Numbered from the stretch's first letter, positions 1 through 9,218 are shown. The stretch: 64,000 bases of DNA from an uncultured Mediterraneibacter sp. (GCA_934309345.1 CAKRDD010000008.1:62001-126000); one strand, 5' to 3'. Made by a program: numbers and translations. The notes: generated from the letters alone by a model not told the origin.

Positions 1-724
1 CACGCCCAAACAGTCCTCCGCTTCCGATTGCATAAAGTCCTTGTAATGTCTGATATCCTTTTTCATACTTCTCCGGATTGCGCCAGATTGCAAGCCGCTC
101 CAGCCGATAGCTTTCCAATGCAAGGAAAATTCCCAAAAATCCAACTCCTGATACAGCCATCCATATAAACTGCGCATATCTGGGACTTGCAACAAAGATC
201 AATGTAACCGCAATTCCAAGGATAATGATCGCTGTGCTCAGATTGCTTGCTCCTACCAGACCGACAATCGGCAGGATTGAAAGCATCATACCGGACATTG
301 TCCGAAGCTTTGATATTTTCTTCACATTCCGGTCGATCAGCCAGGCCAGAAACAAGATCACCGCTACTTTAGCAAACTCTGATGGCTGAAAAGAAAACGG
401 ACCCAAAGACAGCCATCTTTTGGATCCGTTATATTCTTTTCCGAACGCCATGACAGCAATGGATAAACCGATTGCAACCAGATATCCCGGCACAACAAGT
501 GGAATCCATCTGTGATAATCAATTCCTGCGATCCATAGCATCCCTGCCATTCCAAGAACTGTAGCCAGTCCCTGCTTCTTCAGATAATAATAAGAATCAT
601 GAAACTTCACCCTGCCATTATATGCACTTGTACTGGTCAGAAGGATCAGACCAACCAGTACGAGAATCAGCACCGTTACAAGCAGTGTATCATCATACGT
701 GTGCCTTTTTGCAGGACGTTTCAA
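1..724 (-). CDS. FtsW/RodA/SpoVE-family septal peptidoglycan polymerase, partial (runs off left edge)
   Basis: SEDS-family membrane glycosyltransferase that polymerises lipid II during division or spore cortex synthesis. The N-terminal 241 codons are present and the C-terminus is cut by the window edge. Translation starts at a TTG (722-724) preceded by TAAGGAGTGAG, 13 nt after the murD stop. The protein reads MKRPAKRHTYDDTLL, then successive hydrophobic segments, the family signature QPSEFAKVAVILFLAWL near residue 115, and LQGLYAIGSGGLFG at the truncated end. Its place right after murD is the spoVE/ftsW position in the Bacillus subtilis dcw cluster, while a second complete FtsW lies at 12060-13349. 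I infer that one serves vegetative division and the other sporulation, but the sequence does not say which. Confidence 0.9.
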   Translation of the reverse strand, partial: MKRPAKRHTYDDTLLVTVLILVLVGLILLTSTSAYNGRVKFHDSYYYLKKQGLATVLGMAGMLWIAGIDYHRWIPLVVPGYLVAIGLSIAVMAFGKEYNGSKRWLSLGPFSFQPSEFAKVAVILFLAWLIDRNVKKISKLRTMSGMMLSILPIVGLVGASNLSTAIIILGIAVTLIFVASPRYAQFIWMAVSGVGFLGIFLALESYRLERLAIWRNPEKYEKGYQTLQGLYAIGSGGLFGR

Positions 725-737
725 TACAGCTCACTCC

Positions 738-2111
738 TTACAGATCATTCACAAGCTCTTTAAACTTATCTCCACGTTCTTCATAATTCTTAAACATTCC
801 CCAGCTTGCGCATGCAGGGGAAAGAAGTACTGCATCTCCCGGCTGTGCATTCTCTACACATTTTGCAAATGCTTCCTCAAATGTATCCGCCATCACAATA
901 TCTTCAAATCCATGTGCCCTGGCTGTCTCTGCGATCTTGTCGCGTGTCGCGCCAAGAAGTACTAATTTCTTTACTTTTCCATCAAAGGAATCGATCCATT
1001 CATCATAAGCAGAATCCTTATCATAACCTCCACCGATCAGAACTGTCGGACGATTCATCGCCTGAATCCCCTTAATAGCAGCATCCGGGTTTGTACCCTT
1101 GGAATCATTATAATATACAACCCCATTCTTCTCTGCCACATATTCAATACGATGTTCAACCCCCTGGAACTCTTTCAGCGTTTTGCGGATCACATCTACC
1201 GGAACTCCATATGCTGCTGCCATTCCGGCTGCTGCCATCGCATTCTCATGATTGTGCGTTCCAAGAATATTCAATTCATCTATATGGCATACCGGTGTCT
1301 TCTCTCCATTCATCGCAAGAATGATCTGACCGTTTTCCAGATAGATTCCTTCTTCCAATATACGCTGACTGCTGAAATATAGAACCTTTGACTTTACATT
1401 TTCTCCAAATGCCCTTGTCACATCATCTTCGTAATTCAGAACACAAGTATCTTTCTCTGTCTGATTCTTCGCAATATTCTCCTTTGCCTCTATGTATGCT
1501 TCCATCGTATGATGACGGTTCAGATGATCCGGAGTAATATTCAGGATTGCACTGACTCTCGGACGGAATGTCTGAATTGTTTCTAACTGAAAGCTGCTCA
1601 TCTCAGCTACAATTACGGAATCCTCTCTTGTCTGGAGTGCAATACTCGTATATGGATTACCGATATTTCCTACCACAAAGCTGCTCTGTGCATAGTTTTT
1701 CATAATCTCTCCAAGCAGAGAAGTAGTCGTTGTCTTACCATTCGTTCCTGTAATTGCAAGAACATCACCTTTTCCAAAGACATACGCAAGCTCAATCTCT
1801 CCCCAGATTGGAAGTCCCTTCTCGCGCATCTCATTTACGATTGGAAGATCTGTAGGAACGCCCGGACTCATTACAACAAGAGAAAGCTTATCAAGAAATG
1901 CTTCTTTTCTGTCTCCCTCAAGTGTTCCAAGTACGATTTCCAGTGACCCACTGTCTCCGCCTTCAATCTTTGCACGGATCTCTTCCGGATTCAGCTTATC
2001 GTTACCATCATACAATACAACCTTCGCCTCTTCTTTCAAAAGGAGCGCACATGCTGCCTCTCCGCTGATTCCAGAACCAAACACTAATACATTTTTATCT
2101 TTTACAATCAT
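738..2111 (-). CDS. murD: UDP-N-acetylmuramoyl-L-alanine--D-glutamate ligase MurD
   Basis: Cytoplasmic ATP-dependent ligase that adds D-glutamate to UDP-MurNAc-L-Ala in peptidoglycan precursor synthesis. The 457-residue length is normal for MurD. An N-terminal Rossmann-like domain (VLVFGSGISGEAAC, residues 9-22) is followed by the Mur-ligase P-loop AITGTNGKTTTT near residue 120. The central-domain motif ILNITPDHLNRH lies near 195, and the C-terminal domain has YNDSKGTNPDAA near 325. The gene starts 4 nt after the mraY stop and ends 13 nt before the next start, so it is co-transcribed and probably translationally coupled. Nothing is unusual in the reading frame. Confidence 0.97.
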   Translation of the reverse strand: MIVKDKNVLVFGSGISGEAACALLLKEEAKVVLYDGNDKLNPEEIRAKIEGGDSGSLEIVLGTLEGDRKEAFLDKLSLVVMSPGVPTDLPIVNEMREKGLPIWGEIELAYVFGKGDVLAITGTNGKTTTTSLLGEIMKNYAQSSFVVGNIGNPYTSIALQTREDSVIVAEMSSFQLETIQTFRPRVSAILNITPDHLNRHHTMEAYIEAKENIAKNQTEKDTCVLNYEDDVTRAFGENVKSKVLYFSSQRILEEGIYLENGQIILAMNGEKTPVCHIDELNILGTHNHENAMAAAGMAAAYGVPVDVIRKTLKEFQGVEHRIEYVAEKNGVVYYNDSKGTNPDAAIKGIQAMNRPTVLIGGGYDKDSAYDEWIDSFDGKVKKLVLLGATRDKIAETARAHGFEDIVMADTFEEAFAKCVENAQPGDAVLLSPACASWGMFKNYEERGDKFKELVNDL

Positions 2112-2115
2112 TCTT

Positions 2116-3072
2116 CTATACCCCCATAAGAGCGATCAGGCAAAGAATTGCCGTCACAATAGAAAATACTGCCACTACCCGTGTCTCTGACCATCCGCAA
2201 AGCTCGAAATGGTGATGGATCGGTGCCATCTTAAAGAGACGCTTTCCTCCTGTCTTTTTGAAATATGTTACCTGCAGAATAACTGAAATAACTTCTACAA
2301 GATAAATAAATCCGACAATAATGATATACAATGGCATCTGCATCATATACGCTGTTCCTGCAACAAAACCACCCAGTGCAAGAGAACCTGTATCTCCCAT
2401 GAACACACTGGCCGGATACACGTTAAAAAGAAGGAATCCCATTAATGCACCGACAACAGCACAGGTGATCGGCTCAATCCCACTCTTCGTTCCAATTGCT
2501 ACAACTGTGAAAAAGGTTGCCACCAAAACAGTTACGCTTGATGCAAGACCATCCAGTCCATCCGTAAAATTTGTTCCATTAACTGTACCGATCACCGCAA
2601 AGAACAACAGCGGAACCGCAAACCATCCAAGATTCAATTCATAACCACCGGAGAATGGAACGATCATTGTAAGCGGAATCTTCGCTACTTTTACGATATA
2701 AAACGCAAAAATTGCTGTTACAACAATCTGGAGTGCCATCTTCTGCATTGGGAAAAGTCCGTCTGAACGTTTCATGACAACTTTAAGATAATCATCCAGA
2801 AATCCGATCAGTCCGAATCCTACTGTAAGGAAAAGTACCGGGATGATCTTTGGATAATCTTTCACATAAAACAGGGACGTAATCACGACAGCTGCCAGAA
2901 TGATAATACCTCCCATTGTCGGTGTTCCTGCCTTCTTCAAATGAGACTGTACACCCTCCACACGCTCCGTCTGGCCCATCTTTAACCTTCTCAGGAAAGG
3001 AATGACCACCGGTCCAAGCACAAGGCTTATAACAAATGCAATCAATACCGGAATCACTACATGACTGTTCAT
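2116..3072 (-). CDS. mraY: Phospho-N-acetylmuramoyl-pentapeptide-transferase MraY
   Basis: Integral membrane enzyme that transfers phospho-MurNAc-pentapeptide to undecaprenyl phosphate to form lipid I. The 318 residues carry about ten hydrophobic segments and the family motifs: GTPTMGG near residue 50, the acidic FLDDYLKV near 90, NGTNFTDGLDGLA near 165 and MGDTGSLALGG near 225. The C-terminal MAPIHHHFELCGWSE is the MraY HHH motif. In B. subtilis murE lies between spoVD and mraY. Here only about 100 bp without a gene separate the SpoVD-like PBP from mraY, so murE must be elsewhere. Confidence 0.97.
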   Translation of the reverse strand: MNSHVVIPVLIAFVISLVLGPVVIPFLRRLKMGQTERVEGVQSHLKKAGTPTMGGIIILAAVVITSLFYVKDYPKIIPVLFLTVGFGLIGFLDDYLKVVMKRSDGLFPMQKMALQIVVTAIFAFYIVKVAKIPLTMIVPFSGGYELNLGWFAVPLLFFAVIGTVNGTNFTDGLDGLASSVTVLVATFFTVVAIGTKSGIEPITCAVVGALMGFLLFNVYPASVFMGDTGSLALGGFVAGTAYMMQMPLYIIIVGFIYLVEVISVILQVTYFKKTGGKRLFKMAPIHHHFELCGWSETRVVAVFSIVTAILCLIALMGV

Positions 3073-3173
3073 ATATACACCTCTTCATTTCTTTTGTTTT
3101 GCACAGAGAATCCTTCTTATGTACTTTTCTGTCATCAGATTCTCAAAATGCACTTTACAGTATACTCCATTGG

Positions 3174-4898
3174 TCAGTTTTTTTCAATCCCGAGATACGG
3201 AAGCACATTGTCATAGATGCTGCGCATAACCGGAGCTGCAATCGTTCCTCCATAATAAATCCCCTGCGGGTTACGGATCACTACGATTCCAAGAACCTGC
3301 GGATCTTCCGCCGGTGCAAACCCGATAAATGATGAAATATACTTGTTTGCGCTTCTTGGAAGGGTCTGTGATGTTGCAGTCTTGCCTCCGATTGAATATC
3401 CTTCAATGTATCCATTTTTTCCAGATCCTTCTTCTACCACACTCTTCAGAAGCATTCTCATTGTCTCTGATGTTTTTTCGGATACAATGCCATTCTTCTT
3501 TTTGTATTTCAGCTTTTCTATCTCTGTCCCGTCTTTTTCAAGAACCGCCACTCCGAAGTGCGGTGTCACCCGGTATCCCCCATTGACCAGTGAACTTACT
3601 GTTGTTGCCATTTGAACCGGTGTCACCTGAAATGACTGTCCAAATGAAATCGTTGCCAATTCCACAAGACCAATATCTTCTACTTTATGCATGATCGTCC
3701 CCGCTTCACCCGGAAGATCAATATTCGTCAGGCCCAATAATCCAAACTGCTTAAAATAAGCATAAAATTTCTCTGCTCCAAGCCGAAGGCCAATATCAAT
3801 AAATACCGGATTACAGGAATTCTGTATCCCCTGGACAAACGTTTCCTGTCCATGTCCGCCAACCTTATGACACCGGATTTTTCTGTCTTCTACAATTCGG
3901 TATCCCGGACAGGAAAATGTATCCGACAAAGAAACGACACCTTCTTCAAGGCATGCTGATGCTGTAATAATTTTAAACGTTGATCCGGGCTCATAGGTAT
4001 CATTAATGCAGGGATTTCGCCACATCTGATTTAAGTGCTCCTGAATCTGCTCCTCTGTCAGTCCTGAGCTTTCTTCCAGATCATTCAATTCAAACGGAGT
4101 ATTCAGATTAAATTCCGGTGTATTTACCATTGCAAATATCTCTCCATTCTGTGGATCCATAAGTATAATAGACACACTGTCTGCCTGTTTTTCCTCCTGA
4201 ACCTTTTTTGCTGCCTGTTCACAGTACATCTGAATATTGTGATCCAGACTGATCTGAAGCGTGTTCCCCGCCACAGGTTCAACCCTGTCTTCTGCTATCT
4301 GCTCAAGTTCGACCCCTCTGGCATCTGTTACTGTAAGAATGGTTCCATTGGTTCCTTTTAATACCTCTTCATATTTTACTTCAAGTCCAATGATTCCCTG
4401 GTTGTCCCCACCTGTAAATCCAAGAACTCTGGATGCAAGCGTATCATAAGGATAATATCTCTTAAAATCCTCATCTACTTTTACTCCTGCAAGATCCAGA
4501 TTGCGGATTCTGTCCCCTGTTTCTTTTTCAACATTCGTTTTAATTTTTTCCATTGAAGACACTTTTTCTACTTTTTTCCGGATGTTTTCTTCCTCTTCCC
4601 CAAGTTCCTGACAGAGAGCTGCGATCACCTGCTCCGGATCTTTTATCTGATTATGGATCACGGAAATTGTGCATACCGTCCTGTTCGTTGCCAGAACAAC
4701 TCCATTTCTGTCAACAATCTCTCCTCTTGCCGCTTTGATTTTTCTTTCTCGCTCATGAAGATCTTTCGCCAGCTTCTGATAATGTGCAGCATCAAAAATC
4801 ATCAGATAAACCAGTCTTCCGAAAAGAGCTGAAATCAAAAGAACTGCACAGGAAAAAACAACCATTGTTTTTTTTCGGTTATATGTTTTATTTTTCAC
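3174..4898 (-). CDS. Class B penicillin-binding protein, SpoVD/FtsI-like
   Basis: Membrane-anchored transpeptidase that cross-links peptidoglycan, predicted 574 residues. It has a single N-terminal transmembrane segment (VVFSCAVLLISALFGRLVYL), a PBP dimerisation domain (ARGEIVDRNGVVLATN) and a transpeptidase domain. That domain shows EPGSTFK (SxxK, about residue 305) and NSCN (SxN, about 365). The third motif reads GGKTATSQT, so the usual KTG is KTA. There is no C-terminal PASTA domain, unlike B. subtilis SpoVD. I chose the GTG at 4896-4898 because CGGAG lies about 9 nt upstream. An in-frame ATG at 4922 has no ribosome binding site and falls inside a strong hairpin (4906-4953). The position after the first PBP gene favours a SpoVD role, though a divisional FtsI cannot be excluded. 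Confidence 0.9.
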   Translation of the reverse strand: MKNKTYNRKKTMVVFSCAVLLISALFGRLVYLMIFDAAHYQKLAKDLHERERKIKAARGEIVDRNGVVLATNRTVCTISVIHNQIKDPEQVIAALCQELGEEEENIRKKVEKVSSMEKIKTNVEKETGDRIRNLDLAGVKVDEDFKRYYPYDTLASRVLGFTGGDNQGIIGLEVKYEEVLKGTNGTILTVTDARGVELEQIAEDRVEPVAGNTLQISLDHNIQMYCEQAAKKVQEEKQADSVSIILMDPQNGEIFAMVNTPEFNLNTPFELNDLEESSGLTEEQIQEHLNQMWRNPCINDTYEPGSTFKIITASACLEEGVVSLSDTFSCPGYRIVEDRKIRCHKVGGHGQETFVQGIQNSCNPVFIDIGLRLGAEKFYAYFKQFGLLGLTNIDLPGEAGTIMHKVEDIGLVELATISFGQSFQVTPVQMATTVSSLVNGGYRVTPHFGVAVLEKDGTEIEKLKYKKKNGIVSEKTSETMRMLLKSVVEEGSGKNGYIEGYSIGGKTATSQTLPRSANKYISSFIGFAPAEDPQVLGIVVIRNPQGIYYGGTIAAPVMRSIYDNVLPYLGIEKN

Positions 4899-4905
4899 AA
4901 AAAAC

Positions 4906-4953
4906 AACTCCGAGAAAGACATTTCTACAATGTATTATGTCTTTTTCGGAGTT
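4906..4953 (-). promoter_or_regulatory. Hairpin between the two PBP genes: attenuator or RBS-masking structure
   Basis: Inverted repeat of two 15-nt arms (4939-4953 and 4906-4920) pairing at 14 of 15 positions around an 18-nt loop. In the transcript the 3' arm contains CGGAG, the likely ribosome binding site for the PBP start at 4898. The stem is followed by GTTTTTTG. It can therefore be read as an intrinsic terminator or attenuator, or as a stem that masks the ribosome binding site. Either role would lower expression of the second PBP relative to the first. Confidence 0.65.
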
Positions 4954-4981
4954 ATTCCTGTTCACCTATCTGATATAACAC

Positions 4982-7000
4982 TTAATCTGTATTGGATGAG
5001 GTTGCCCAGCTGTCCAGATCCGGCTTATAATTTTCGTCAACATACGAGCCGTCTTTATTACTGTAATCATCTGTATAGTCCTGATCATAATCAGAATACT
5101 CTGTATCTTCAAAGCTCTGACCACTCTGCTGTGTCTGGCTTTCACCTGTCTCCTCTATCGTTGTGATACCAAGATACGGAAATGCTTCTGACATGATATT
5201 CTTTGCAAGTTCAAGCACCAATGAGCTATTATCCTGTGCATCTACATTTGCTTCATCAATTACCACATAGATAACAACTTCCGGATTCTCCTGTGGAGCA
5301 TATCCGATATAAGAAAGAAGATATTTTCCATCTTTACGTGGAAGTTTCTGCGCCGTACCAGTCTTCGCTCCAATATCATATCCTTCCACCTGGGCTCTCT
5401 TACCTGTACCATACTGCATCACCGCCTGTAAATATGTTTTTACTAATTCAGATGTTTCTGTCGAAACTGTCTTACGGAGCAATACGGGATTCTTTGTTTC
5501 AATCACATTTCCATTCTCATCCTGAATCTGCTTTACAACATGCGGTTCATAATAATACCCACCGTTGATCAGAGAACTGAACGCTACTGCCAGCTGGGTC
5601 ATTGTTACATTAAAGTTCTGCCCAAAAGCATTCGTTGCAAGATCAACCGGTGTCATCGTATCAGCTGTATACAGAAGACTTGCTGTTGATGCTTCTGCTG
5701 GAAGGTCAATCCCCGTATATTCTCCAAATCCGAAGATATGCTGATACCTGATAAAATTATCAATTCCGATTTTTTCCGCCATTTCCATCAATGCTACGTT
5801 ACAGGAATTGGCAATTGCATCCATCGTACTTTCCATTCCATGTCCAGAACGAAGATGACATCCGATATCATTATCTCCCACATGAAGATAGCCACCACAA
5901 TAATAAGATTCTTCTCCGGTAAGAGTTCCTGTCTCCAATCCGGCTGCAACAGTGAACGGCTTCATCGTAGATCCCGGCTCAAATGCATCACTGACACAGA
6001 AGTTTCTCCAGATACTACTCAATATATTCAATCGATCCTTCTCTTCCATCGCATTCCATTTTTCTTCGGAATAAATACTGGACAGATCTCTTGGATTATT
6101 CAAGTCAAAATTAGGATAAGATGCCTCAGCCAGAATCTCTCCGGTATTCGGATTCATGATCATAACCGCTGTATTCTTGCTCCCGGTCACTCCACTTCCT
6201 TCTTCTCCTGCATGCTCTTCATTGAACTGTTGAATGTATTTTTCCACAATACTCTGCAAGGTAATGTCAATCGTTGTAACAACATTATTCCCATTCTTTG
6301 CTGCTTTTACATTCTGTTCGACTGTATCATCTTCATCCAGATAACCATACTCTCTGCCATCCGTCCCCGTCATAACATCATTGTAAGCACTCTCGATTCC
6401 AATTGCTCCTATATTTCCGGAATAAGTAAAACCAATCACATCACTTGCCAGCGTATTATACGGGTATGTCCTGTTATAATCATCCTCCAGCCAGATTCCC
6501 TTTACATTTGGATAATTTTTAGTATCATTCTTGATCTCATTATATTTCTGGGCCGTCTCGTAATCGATTCCTTTTTTCAATATAACATATCTGCTGTTAG
6601 GTTTTTCTTCTACAATCTCCCGTACTGTCTTTTCACTGATCCCGAAACATTTATTCAATACTTTAATTGTAGGATCTATATATTCTTCTTTGTCTGTCAT
6701 TACAACCACATCAAGAATCACATTATAAACCCGTTCACTTGTCGCTATCTTCGTACCGTTTCTGTCCAGGATGTCTCCACGTTTATATGGAATTGTCTTA
6801 CTGTCATAAATTTTCTGATTCAGTACAAGCTTTGTATACTTGCTTCCCTTCGTAACATTAATGTATGTAATTCTTCCTACAAGAACAAGAAAAGCCAGTA
6901 TAACTGCCATAAACAGCAGTACCAGCTTTTTCTGCATTCTTACCGGGAATTTTTTAGTCAGAAATTGAAATCTGTTCTTCCTTCTTTTTCTTCCTGCCAT
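4982..7000 (-). CDS. Class B penicillin-binding protein (FtsI/PBP2B-like)
   Basis: Septal transpeptidase of 672 residues encoded just after ftsL. It has a basic cytoplasmic N-terminus, one transmembrane segment (about 25-43), a PBP dimer domain with RGDILDRNGTKIATS near residue 75, and a transpeptidase domain. The motifs are EPGSTMK (Ser about 344), NSCN (about 399) and AKTGTAQ (about 545), all canonical. After the catalytic domain comes a low-complexity acidic and polar tail of roughly 60 residues rich in Asp, Tyr, Ser and Gln. It ends in WATSSNTD and has no PASTA repeats. The gap to ftsL is 6 bp. Pairing with FtsL and FtsW in division is inferred from family and position. Confidence 0.95.
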   Translation of the reverse strand: MAGRKRRKNRFQFLTKKFPVRMQKKLVLLFMAVILAFLVLVGRITYINVTKGSKYTKLVLNQKIYDSKTIPYKRGDILDRNGTKIATSERVYNVILDVVVMTDKEEYIDPTIKVLNKCFGISEKTVREIVEEKPNSRYVILKKGIDYETAQKYNEIKNDTKNYPNVKGIWLEDDYNRTYPYNTLASDVIGFTYSGNIGAIGIESAYNDVMTGTDGREYGYLDEDDTVEQNVKAAKNGNNVVTTIDITLQSIVEKYIQQFNEEHAGEEGSGVTGSKNTAVMIMNPNTGEILAEASYPNFDLNNPRDLSSIYSEEKWNAMEEKDRLNILSSIWRNFCVSDAFEPGSTMKPFTVAAGLETGTLTGEESYYCGGYLHVGDNDIGCHLRSGHGMESTMDAIANSCNVALMEMAEKIGIDNFIRYQHIFGFGEYTGIDLPAEASTASLLYTADTMTPVDLATNAFGQNFNVTMTQLAVAFSSLINGGYYYEPHVVKQIQDENGNVIETKNPVLLRKTVSTETSELVKTYLQAVMQYGTGKRAQVEGYDIGAKTGTAQKLPRKDGKYLLSYIGYAPQENPEVVIYVVIDEANVDAQDNSSLVLELAKNIMSEAFPYLGITTIEETGESQTQQSGQSFEDTEYSDYDQDYTDDYSNKDGSYVDENYKPDLDSWATSSNTD

Positions 7001-7006
7001 CTTCCA

Positions 7007-7546
7007 TTATTCCTTATTTTTCACATCCTTGGATTGCGCTAAAACGCCATCTTCCGGGATGTTATCATACTGTTTTACATAGTCACTTGTCGGGCTTTGA
7101 TAATGAATCACTTTGCCCTGAGACTCATAAACCATTCCCATCTCGTTCATCGCCTTCTCACGAACAGTCTCAAGATTGACAGAATCTTCTGCTGCCTGAT
7201 GTGCAGTATCATTTGATTCCTTCAGATCCGTCAGTTCTTGCTGCAGTGCTGTGATCTGATCTGCACGATTCAAAACATCTGCCTGTAAACGCAAATACAT
7301 AACACAAATAAAGACCGCACAGACTGCAGCCACAATCAGAAAAGTCGCATATGCCGGACTGATCCTTTGCGCACGATGCCGGTTCTTAATCACCTGGCGG
7401 CTTGTTCTTTTTTTCTTCGGCTTACGAACTGTCCCATTTCCAGACGGTAAAGCTTCTGGCTGACGCACGGCACTGCCATACACATAGAAGTGGTTCCAGT
7501 CTGATGCTGGTCTATTCTGCTGTCTGCGACCTGTGTTTCTCGCCAT
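7007..7546 (-). CDS. ftsL: FtsL-like bitopic septum protein
   Basis: Small division protein expected to bridge FtsW-FtsI to the divisome. The 179 residues comprise a basic cytoplasmic stretch (KPKKKRTSRQVIKNRHR), one transmembrane helix (about 85-105, TFLIVAAVCAVFICVMYL) and an extracytoplasmic heptad-type coiled coil (LNRADQITALQQELTDLKES). It then has a divIC/FtsL-like tail (VREKAMNEMGMVY) and a polar end. FtsL sequences diverge widely, so the name rests on this layout plus its position between rsmH and ftsI. The cytoplasmic part is longer than in B. subtilis FtsL. Confidence 0.85.
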   Translation of the reverse strand: MARNTGRRQQNRPASDWNHFYVYGSAVRQPEALPSGNGTVRKPKKKRTSRQVIKNRHRAQRISPAYATFLIVAAVCAVFICVMYLRLQADVLNRADQITALQQELTDLKESNDTAHQAAEDSVNLETVREKAMNEMGMVYESQGKVIHYQSPTSDYVKQYDNIPEDGVLAQSKDVKNKE

Positions 7547-7644
7547 CGCTTTCCTGTCCTTTCTCTGGATTCTTGTTCCTCCGGGCTCTCCCCTTCCCGG
7601 AGGAACGTTTCGTTTATACTCTAAATACTCCCTGTGATATCAAA

Positions 7645-8580
7645 TCATGCACGTTCAAAGATTCTAAGCTTTGCACTCTTTGATCTGCTGTTTACCGCCA
7701 GCTCCTCTTCTGACGGAAGGATTGGCTTCCTGGTGATCACTTTCCCTTTGGATACATTTCCGCATACACAAACCGGAAAATGACTTGGACAAATGCATGG
7801 ATTCTCATTCTTGCGGAAAGAACTCTTCACAATCCTGTCTTCGAGCGAATGAAATGTAATAATACAAAGTCTTCCTCCCGGATTCAACAGATCGATCATA
7901 TCATCTAATGTATCCCGCAAAACATCAAGTTCATGATTCAATTCAATTCGAAGAGCCTGAAATGTACGTTTTGACGGATGTCCTGACGTCTTCTGAATCT
8001 TCATTGGTATTGCATGACTGATAATCTCATTCAGTTGTCCTGTTGTCTCAATCGGACCTTTTGCGCGTTCTGCAACAATATGCTTCGCGATATTTTTAGC
8101 AAATCTGTCCTCGCCATAATCACGAATCACACGATAAAGTTCCGATTCACTATAGTCGTTGACAATATCTCTGGCTGTCATCTTCTGACGCTGATCCATA
8201 CGCATATCAAGAGGTGCGTCAACTCGATATGAAAATCCTCTCTCAGCTGTATCTAACTGATAAGAAGAAACTCCAAGATCTACTGTGATTCCATCTACTT
8301 TGTCAATTCCTATTTCATGAAGCCGCGGTTTCATATCACAATAATTGCTCCGGATTATTGTGACCTTCTCCCCGAAACCTTCCAGGCGTTTTCCTGCCGC
8401 TTTAATCGCGTCAGCGTCCTGGTCTATACCTATTAATCTCCCCTGTCCGCCAAGCTTTGTACAGACTTCATATGCATGTCCGCCTCCACCTAACGTGGCA
8501 TCTACATAGATACCATCCGGTTTTACGTTCAAACCGTCTACTGTCTCATGCAACAGCACTGAAACGTGCTCGAATGCCAT
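7645..8580 (-). CDS. rsmH: 16S rRNA (cytosine-1402-N4)-methyltransferase RsmH
   Basis: SAM-dependent methyltransferase that modifies C1402 in the ribosomal P site. The predicted protein has 311 residues and starts [17 protein letters not shown]. The SAM site [10 protein letters not shown] is near residue 27, [10 protein letters not shown] near 52, [16 protein letters not shown] near 95, and the C-terminal motif [12 protein letters not shown] near 243. A longer in-frame reading to 8625 is possible, but AAGGAGGAG sits 5 nt before the ATG at 8580, which decides the start. It lies about 45 bp after mraZ, as is standard in dcw clusters. Confidence 0.96.
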   Translation of the reverse strand: MAFEHVSVLLHETVDGLNVKPDGIYVDATLGGGGHAYEVCTKLGGQGRLIGIDQDADAIKAAGKRLEGFGEKVTIIRSNYCDMKPRLHEIGIDKVDGITVDLGVSSYQLDTAERGFSYRVDAPLDMRMDQRQKMTARDIVNDYSESELYRVIRDYGEDRFAKNIAKHIVAERAKGPIETTGQLNEIISHAIPMKIQKTSGHPSKRTFQALRIELNHELDVLRDTLDDMIDLLNPGGRLCIITFHSLEDRIVKSSFRKNENPCICPSHFPVCVCGNVSKGKVITRKPILPSEEELAVNSRSKSAKLRIFERA

Positions 8581-8624
8581 AGACTCCTCCTTCTGACTGC
8601 CTCGCATGGCGGTCTTTGTTGTCA

Positions 8625-9062
8625 TCAGATGCGAATTCCGATCGCTTCCATACGTTCTGCAATCGCATCCAGATCTTCCTCGCTGATCTGGTTTCTCTCT
8701 TCCCAGAGTGCCTTGTCCCAGATCTCAACACGATCCTGGACTCCGACCAGAACTACTTCCTTCTCCAGATGTGCATTCTTTCTGAGTGACGGTGGGACAA
8801 GAACTCTCCCCTGCTTGTCGAAACTGCCCTCAGATGCACTTCCAAAAAAGTAGCGTTTAAAGATTCTGGCATCCTTATTCATTCGTGGTAAGCTTTCGAG
8901 TTCGGCTACGAATTTATTCCATTCTTCCTGGGAATAGACAAATAGACAGCCCTCTAATCCATTACAGATCACGAAGCTGTCACCAAGATCTTCCCTTAAC
9001 TTTGCCGGGATGATCAGCCTGCCTTTTTCGTCTATGTTATGGTTAAACTCTCCTAATAACAT
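8625..9062 (-). CDS. mraZ: MraZ, transcriptional regulator of the dcw cluster
   Basis: DNA-binding protein of the AbrB/SpoVT-like swapped-hairpin fold that represses or modulates its own operon. The 145 residues contain two tandem MraZ domains, each with the DxxxR signature: [13 protein letters not shown] near residue 11 and [13 protein letters not shown] near 82. The length is normal. It is the first gene of the cluster. Its upstream DNA carries a promoter and a ladder of 10-bp-spaced GTGG-like boxes, the arrangement known for MraZ operators in other bacteria, so autoregulation is very likely. Confidence 0.96.
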   Translation of the reverse strand: MLLGEFNHNIDEKGRLIIPAKLREDLGDSFVICNGLEGCLFVYSQEEWNKFVAELESLPRMNKDARIFKRYFFGSASEGSFDKQGRVLVPPSLRKNAHLEKEVVLVGVQDRVEIWDKALWEERNQISEEDLDAIAERMEAIGIRI

Positions 9063-9136
9063 CCGAAACCCTTTCTCTGGAATCTATGGAAATGTTCATG
9101 TCCACTAAAGGTATCACTACCGTAATCCCTTCGCTT

Positions 9137-9201
9137 CCACTCTTTCTCCATATTGCACCACATTCTACCACTTCTCACCACTTAGCTCCATTGTAAACCA
9201 C
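9137..9201 (-). promoter_or_regulatory. Multi-box MraZ operator
   Basis: On the minus strand GTGG or ATGG occurs at exact 10-bp steps ending at 9201, 9191, 9181, 9171, 9161 and 9151, with a seventh GTGG at 9137-9140 (11 bp away). The best boxes read AAGTGGTG. Known MraZ sites are direct repeats spaced by about one helical turn. The first boxes overlap the spacer and -10 of the mraZ promoter, and the rest lie just downstream. Confidence 0.8.
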
Positions 9202-9218
9202 GTGTCTCCCTTTTTCAA
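9190..9218 (-). promoter_or_regulatory. Sigma-A promoter of the dcw operon
   Basis: Minus-strand TTGAAA (9213-9218), a 17-bp spacer, then TACAAT (9190-9195). It sits about 130 bp before the mraZ start, and the -10 is embedded in the MraZ box ladder. Confidence 0.7.

Noticed and set aside
5738..7042. Long plus-strand reading frame of about 430 codons opposite the first PBP gene
   Set aside because: It is antisense to a gene with complete PBP motifs, has no ribosome binding site, and its translation is Cys/Ile/His-rich with no recognisable domain.
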